From Myxococcales bacterium (lineage in GTDB: Bacteria; Myxococcota; Polyangia; Polyangiales; Polyangiaceae), in NCBI GenBank assembly GCA_003151595.1, contig PLXW01000138.1, positions 1-7,995 on the forward strand: a DNA stretch of 7,995 nucleotides. Reading direction: 5' to 3'. Shown piece by piece: positions 5,446 through 7,995 of this stretch (its first letter is position 1; every line of letters starts with the position of its first letter). Under the pieces are notes generated by a model. That model made no database searches. It saw only the letters and a list, made by a program, of their open reading frames with translations, and was not told where the DNA came from. Made by a program: the position numbers and the translations under genes.

Positions 5446-6693
5446 TCACCCGCCGTCGCCGGCGTCGCCGCCCGCGCCGCCGTCGGCGCACGGGTCGGTC
5501 GTCGAGGTCGAGGGGGCGCCCACAACCTGCGGGAGGCCGATCTCCTCGGCGTCGAAGCCGATGCCGATCGAGATGGCGTCGCAGGGGGTGCCCGAGACGT
5601 TGGTGCCGTCATGCATGATGTCGGCGGCCTGCTCGATCGTCGTCTGGAGCGTCGCGAACGTCGAGGTGCCCGGGCAGAACGACGTGTTGATGTCGCCGGC
5701 CACCTTGGAGATCGCCGTGATGAAGTCGGTCGTGAGGAGCACGCCCGAGATGATGCCCGAGTGCGCGCTGCCCGCCGCCGTGTGGTTGAACGTGATCTGC
5801 GCGTTCTTGATGTCGATCGTGAGCGGGTGGCCCGAGATCGTGAGCGTGAGCTGAACTTCCGTGGGGCCGCCGCTGACGAACGTGCCGTTCACGATGTACG
5901 GGCTGGTGAACGAGATCTTCGACTTGACCGGCGTGGCGAGCGTGCCGTCCGCGTTGATCGTGGACGTGACGAACGTCGGGTCGAGCGGCCAGTTGTCGTC
6001 CGTGGTGAACTTCGGCGCGGGGAGGGCGCCGCCGTCAACCGGAGCGTTCGGTCCCTGGTAGAAGTGGACGCCGGCGAAGAGCTGGCCGCCGAGGCCGGTC
6101 GCCGTCTGCGTGCTCGTCGTGTCGAGACCGACGACGTCGAGCATGAGGGTGAAGGCGCCCGTGGCGATGCTCGAGGTGAGCGTCGCGCTGGGGTTCGTCG
6201 CGACCGCGGCGAGCGTGGGGACGATGTTGGCGCCGAACGAGTTGTCGATGCCGCCGTTGCCGTCAGCCTTCGACTTCGCGTTCGTGTCGGCCGCCGACGT
6301 GCACACGTCGGTCGACGTCGCGGTCGTGATCTTGTTGTCGATGTTGTAGCCGATCTCGTACCAATCGGGCTTGCCCGACGTCGGGTCCTTCTCGTCGCCG
6401 ATGTGGATCGTCTTCATCGCGAAGTTGTGGGGCGTGGTCTGCGTGGTGGTCGGGCCCGTGGGCGCCGCCGGGGGAACCAAGCTGGCGCCGCTGGAGCTGC
6501 CGCCGTCCGTTCCGCCGCTACCACTTCCGCTGCCGCTACCGCTTCCGCTCCCGCTGCCACTTCCGCTGCCGCCGCCGTCATTCGTGGTGGTGGTGGTGTC
6601 GCTGCTGCCGCAGCCCTGAACGCTCAACGCCGCGGTGAGACCGAGGCACACGAGGCTCGAGGCGCCAAAAAACAAACTCGTTCCAAGCTTCAT
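5446..6693 (-). CDS. Secreted lipoprotein with Ser-Gly linker, function unknown
   Basis: Predicted lipoprotein of 415 residues. The N-terminus MKLGTSLFFGASSLVCLGL leads to a lipobox-like VQGC, with Cys28 as the probable lipidated residue. A Thr-rich stretch and nine Ser-Gly pairs (43-60) follow, then a Gly/Ser/Pro/Thr-rich spacer to about 88, which suggests a tether holding the folded part away from the membrane. The main region (about 89-395) is rich in Thr, Ser and Val with alternating patterns typical of beta-structure; Cys131, Cys340, Cys371 and Cys402 could form disulphides. The C-terminus is Gly/Asp-rich (CADGGAGGDAGDGG). The ATG at 6693 is chosen because AAGGAG lies seven bases upstream and the signal peptide begins there; the frame is open to 6780 but that extension is basic. 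I recognise no enzymatic motif. The gene is monocistronic, with its own terminator. Confidence 0.85.
   Translation of the reverse strand: MKLGTSLFFGASSLVCLGLTAALSVQGCGSSDTTTTTNDGGGSGSGSGSGSGSGSGSGSGGTDGGSSSGASLVPPAAPTGPTTTQTTPHNFAMKTIHIGDEKDPTSGKPDWYEIGYNIDNKITTATSTDVCTSAADTNAKSKADGNGGIDNSFGANIVPTLAAVATNPSATLTSSIATGAFTLMLDVVGLDTTSTQTATGLGGQLFAGVHFYQGPNAPVDGGALPAPKFTTDDNWPLDPTFVTSTINADGTLATPVKSKISFTSPYIVNGTFVSGGPTEVQLTLTISGHPLTIDIKNAQITFNHTAAGSAHSGIISGVLLTTDFITAISKVAGDINTSFCPGTSTFATLQTTIEQAADIMHDGTNVSGTPCDAISIGIGFDAEEIGLPQVVGAPSTSTTDPCADGGAGGDAGDGG
6517..6576 (-). repeat. Hexanucleotide Ser-Gly codon repeat in the lipoprotein gene
   Basis: Nine consecutive AGY-GGN codon pairs preceded by extra Gly codons. 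Ser codons are AGC seven times and AGT twice, while Gly codons alternate among GGA, GGC, GGG and GGT. The tract is thus a degenerate 6-bp repeat and not a pure microsatellite. Confidence 0.85.
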
Positions 6694-6700
6694 TGCAATT

Positions 6701-6706
6701 CTCCTT
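6701..6706 (-). promoter_or_regulatory. Ribosome binding site of the lipoprotein gene
   Basis: AAGGAG on the minus strand, seven bases before the ATG at 6693. It is the only textbook Shine-Dalgarno before a start in this window, and it fixes the start against the longer open frame to 6780. Confidence 0.85.
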
Positions 6707-6751
6707 GGTGCAGACCCGCAACGAAGCGAGGCCATGCGAAAGTGCGCGCGA

Positions 6752-6780
6752 ACCTTACGCGGGGAGTCAACCCGCCGCAA
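6752..6780 (-). promoter_or_regulatory. Candidate sigma-70-like promoter of the lipoprotein gene
   Basis: On the minus strand, TTGCGG (6780-6775), a 17-bp spacer and TAAGGT (6757-6752) resemble -35 and -10 boxes at ideal spacing. Transcription would start near 6745, giving a leader of about 50 bases that includes the Shine-Dalgarno. A TTGACT and a GGAACTT also lie nearby, so the exact promoter and sigma factor are uncertain. Confidence 0.35.
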
Positions 6781-6932
6781 ACAAGTTCCAGAGCGAACCG
6801 AGCCGAATTGGGCTTCGCGACGCAGTGGGGACGAAGCGCGGAGCGTGCCATCGCCGGGGCGCGCGGAATCCCGGGGGTTTCCGCGGTCGCGTTCGGGAGC
6901 GAGGGTGATCGAGGTGTCGTGGGTCTTCGCGA

Positions 6933-7037
6933 ACCCTCACCCCCCAGCCCCCTCTCCCGCAAGGGGAGAGGGGGAGGAGCCAACGCGTGATCTCTCCTCC
7001 CCTCTCCCCTTGCGGGAGAGGGGCCGGGGGTGAGGGT
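6933..7037. repeat. REP-like intergenic palindrome, two arms each forming a hairpin
   Basis: Arm A (6933-6979) and arm B (6994-7037) are near-perfect reverse complements, differing mainly by three single-base indels, around a 14-bp spacer. Each arm begins, read toward the centre, with ACCCTCACCCCC and contains its own hairpin; in arm A CCCCCTCTCCC (6948-6958) pairs with GGGAGAGGGGG (6964-6974) around GCAAG. From memory, CCCTCTCCC-GCAAGGGG-AGAGGG elements are interspersed in many proteobacterial genomes. It sits between two divergent genes, so it is not a simple terminator of either. Confidence 0.8.
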
Positions 7038-7138
7038 GCGCGGGGAGACGGCGAGAGAACGCGGAGAGCGGAGAGAAGTCGACTCCCTCTCCGCCTCTTT
7101 GGATCGCGCCACCCCCATGCTAGCGACGTACCCCAACG

Positions 7139-7995
7139 ATGCCCGAGTTCACCCATCTCCACGTCCACACGCAGTACTCGATGCTCGACGGGGCGGTGAA
7201 AATCAAAGACCTCGTCAAGCGCGTGAAGGCCGGCGGGATGCGCGCGGTCGCGGTGACCGATCACGCGAACATGTTCGGCGCCATCACGTTCTACAAGGCC
7301 GCCAAGGAAGCCGGCGTGCAGGCCATCCTCGGCGCGGAGATCGACGTCGTCGTCCCCAAGGCGGAAGGTCAGCACGCCAGCGGTCACGCCCACCACCTGC
7401 CGCTCCTGGCGACGTCGGCCGAGGGGTACAAGAACCTCGTCGGCCTCGTCTCGCGCGGGCAGGTGTCGCCCGATCCGAGCGCGCCGGGATCGTACGGCGT
7501 GGCGATCGACGCTATCGCGGAGCGCGCCAAAGGGATCCTGGCGACGACGGGGTGCATGGGCGGCGCGGTGTCGCAGGCGATCCTCGAAGAAGGAGAAACG
7601 GCCGGCCGGCGCGTGCTGGCGCGCATGAAAGAAGCGTTCGAGCCCGGCTCCCTCTACGTCGAGCTTCAAGATCACGGCCTCCCCGAGCAGCCGATCCTCA
7701 ACGGCATCCTCGTGAGCCTCGCCAAGGAGCTCGACCTCCCGCTCGTCGCCACCAACGACGTCCACTACGGCTCGCGGGACGACGCCGAGGCGCACCTCTA
7801 TCTCTCGTGCATCAAGACCGGCCGCTCGTACGCCGAAGCGAAGGAGCGGCACCACGGGTCGAGCGAGATGTTCCTGAAGTCGCCCGACGAGATGGCGGCG
7901 ACGTTCAGCGCGTACCCGGAAGCGATCGCCAACACGATGGCCATCGCCGAGAAGTGCTCGCACCTGAAGCTGAAGCTCGGCGAGCCGATGCTCCC
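7139..7995 (+). CDS. dnaE: DNA polymerase III alpha subunit, PHP domain (C-terminus off the right edge)
   Basis: Catalytic subunit of the replicative polymerase; only the first 285 residues, covering the N-terminal PHP domain, are in the window. It begins MPEFTHLHVHTQYSMLDG, typical of DnaE. The nine PHP metal ligands found in DnaE proteins with an active PHP exonuclease appear present: His8, His10, Asp17, His42, Glu67, a His at 85 or 86, Cys139 (GCMGG), Asp207 and His209 (TNDVHY). This differs from E. coli, where the PHP site is degraded and proofreading is by DnaQ. The ATG at 7139 gives the usual N-terminus; no Shine-Dalgarno is seen (the bases before it are GTACCCCAACG). The polymerase core, helix-hairpin-helix and OB domains should follow outside the window. 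Confidence 0.96.
   Translation, partial: MPEFTHLHVHTQYSMLDGAVKIKDLVKRVKAGGMRAVAVTDHANMFGAITFYKAAKEAGVQAILGAEIDVVVPKAEGQHASGHAHHLPLLATSAEGYKNLVGLVSRGQVSPDPSAPGSYGVAIDAIAERAKGILATTGCMGGAVSQAILEEGETAGRRVLARMKEAFEPGSLYVELQDHGLPEQPILNGILVSLAKELDLPLVATNDVHYGSRDDAEAHLYLSCIKTGRSYAEAKERHHGSSEMFLKSPDEMAATFSAYPEAIANTMAIAEKCSHLKLKLGEPML

Larger units (their letters stand above)
6694..7138. other. Divergent intergenic region between the lipoprotein gene and dnaE
   Basis: The 445 bp hold the lipoprotein Shine-Dalgarno and candidate promoter on the left and the REP-like palindrome near the centre. On the right, a purine-rich then pyrimidine-rich stretch (7040-7100) precedes dnaE. A weak TTGGAT (7099-7104), 16 bp, TAGCGA (7121-7126) pair could serve dnaE but would leave a very short leader. 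I see no gene in this stretch; the open frames across it continue through the palindrome and encode Pro/Arg/Gly-rich repeats. Confidence 0.6.

Noticed and set aside
5433..5448. TGATTCT-AG-AGAATCA palindrome at the lipoprotein stop codon
   Set aside because: Short, with no loop, and separate from the stronger hairpin and T-run just downstream that already explain termination.
5611..6990. Long plus-strand open frame opposite the lipoprotein
   Set aside because: Very rich in Arg, Val and Asp, as expected from the antisense of a high-G+C gene. The opposing lipoprotein has a signal peptide, Shine-Dalgarno and terminator.
6767..7963. Long minus-strand open frame opposite dnaE
   Set aside because: Antisense shadow that also runs through the REP-like palindrome; the plus strand encodes an unmistakable PHP domain.

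Overview
The window looks like chromosomal DNA from a G+C-rich deltaproteobacterium, most plausibly a myxobacterium (Myxococcota, Polyangiales-like). The reasons are the strongly G/C-biased third codon positions, an FHA-domain sigma-54 activator (a class expanded in myxobacteria), and a lipoprotein whose mature N-terminus is a long Ser-Gly linker. This assignment is inferred from style, not from a marker gene. I see no tRNA, rRNA, CRISPR array or intact transposase.

Left block, minus strand (1-2477): coaE (dephospho-CoA kinase) is followed, with an ATGA stop/start overlap, by an S51-family (PepE/cyanophycinase-like) serine hydrolase. After 61 bp comes an FHA + AAA+ sigma-54 activator that runs off the left edge. 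Thirty-two bases from coaE, and divergent from it, begins a two-gene plus-strand unit (2510-4587). It encodes a Tat-signal small subunit (gluconate 2-dehydrogenase subunit 3 type) and, through another ATGA overlap, a GMC flavoprotein dehydrogenase. The flavoprotein has a Cys-x5-Cys-x3-Cys cluster like the [3Fe-4S]-binding site of bacterial FAD-glucose dehydrogenase. The small subunit probably carries the signal-less flavoprotein out through the Tat system. No cytochrome subunit is adjacent.

Middle (4591-5445): a small XRE-type DNA-binding protein on the minus strand converges on the dehydrogenase with only 3 bp between the stops. Its upstream region holds the most unusual structure in the window: eight copies of CTGTCGGT/ACCGACAG (six exact) in both orientations. 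They form two arrays of three at 21-22 bp spacing, plus a central inverted pair. This may be an operator array for the neighbouring regulator or the remains of multi-repeat transposon ends.

Right block: a minus-strand lipoprotein of unknown function (5446-6693) has a clear Shine-Dalgarno, a candidate promoter and a Rho-independent terminator. Divergent from it is dnaE, of which only the PHP domain is present (7139 to the right edge). Between them lies a roughly 105-bp REP-like palindrome.
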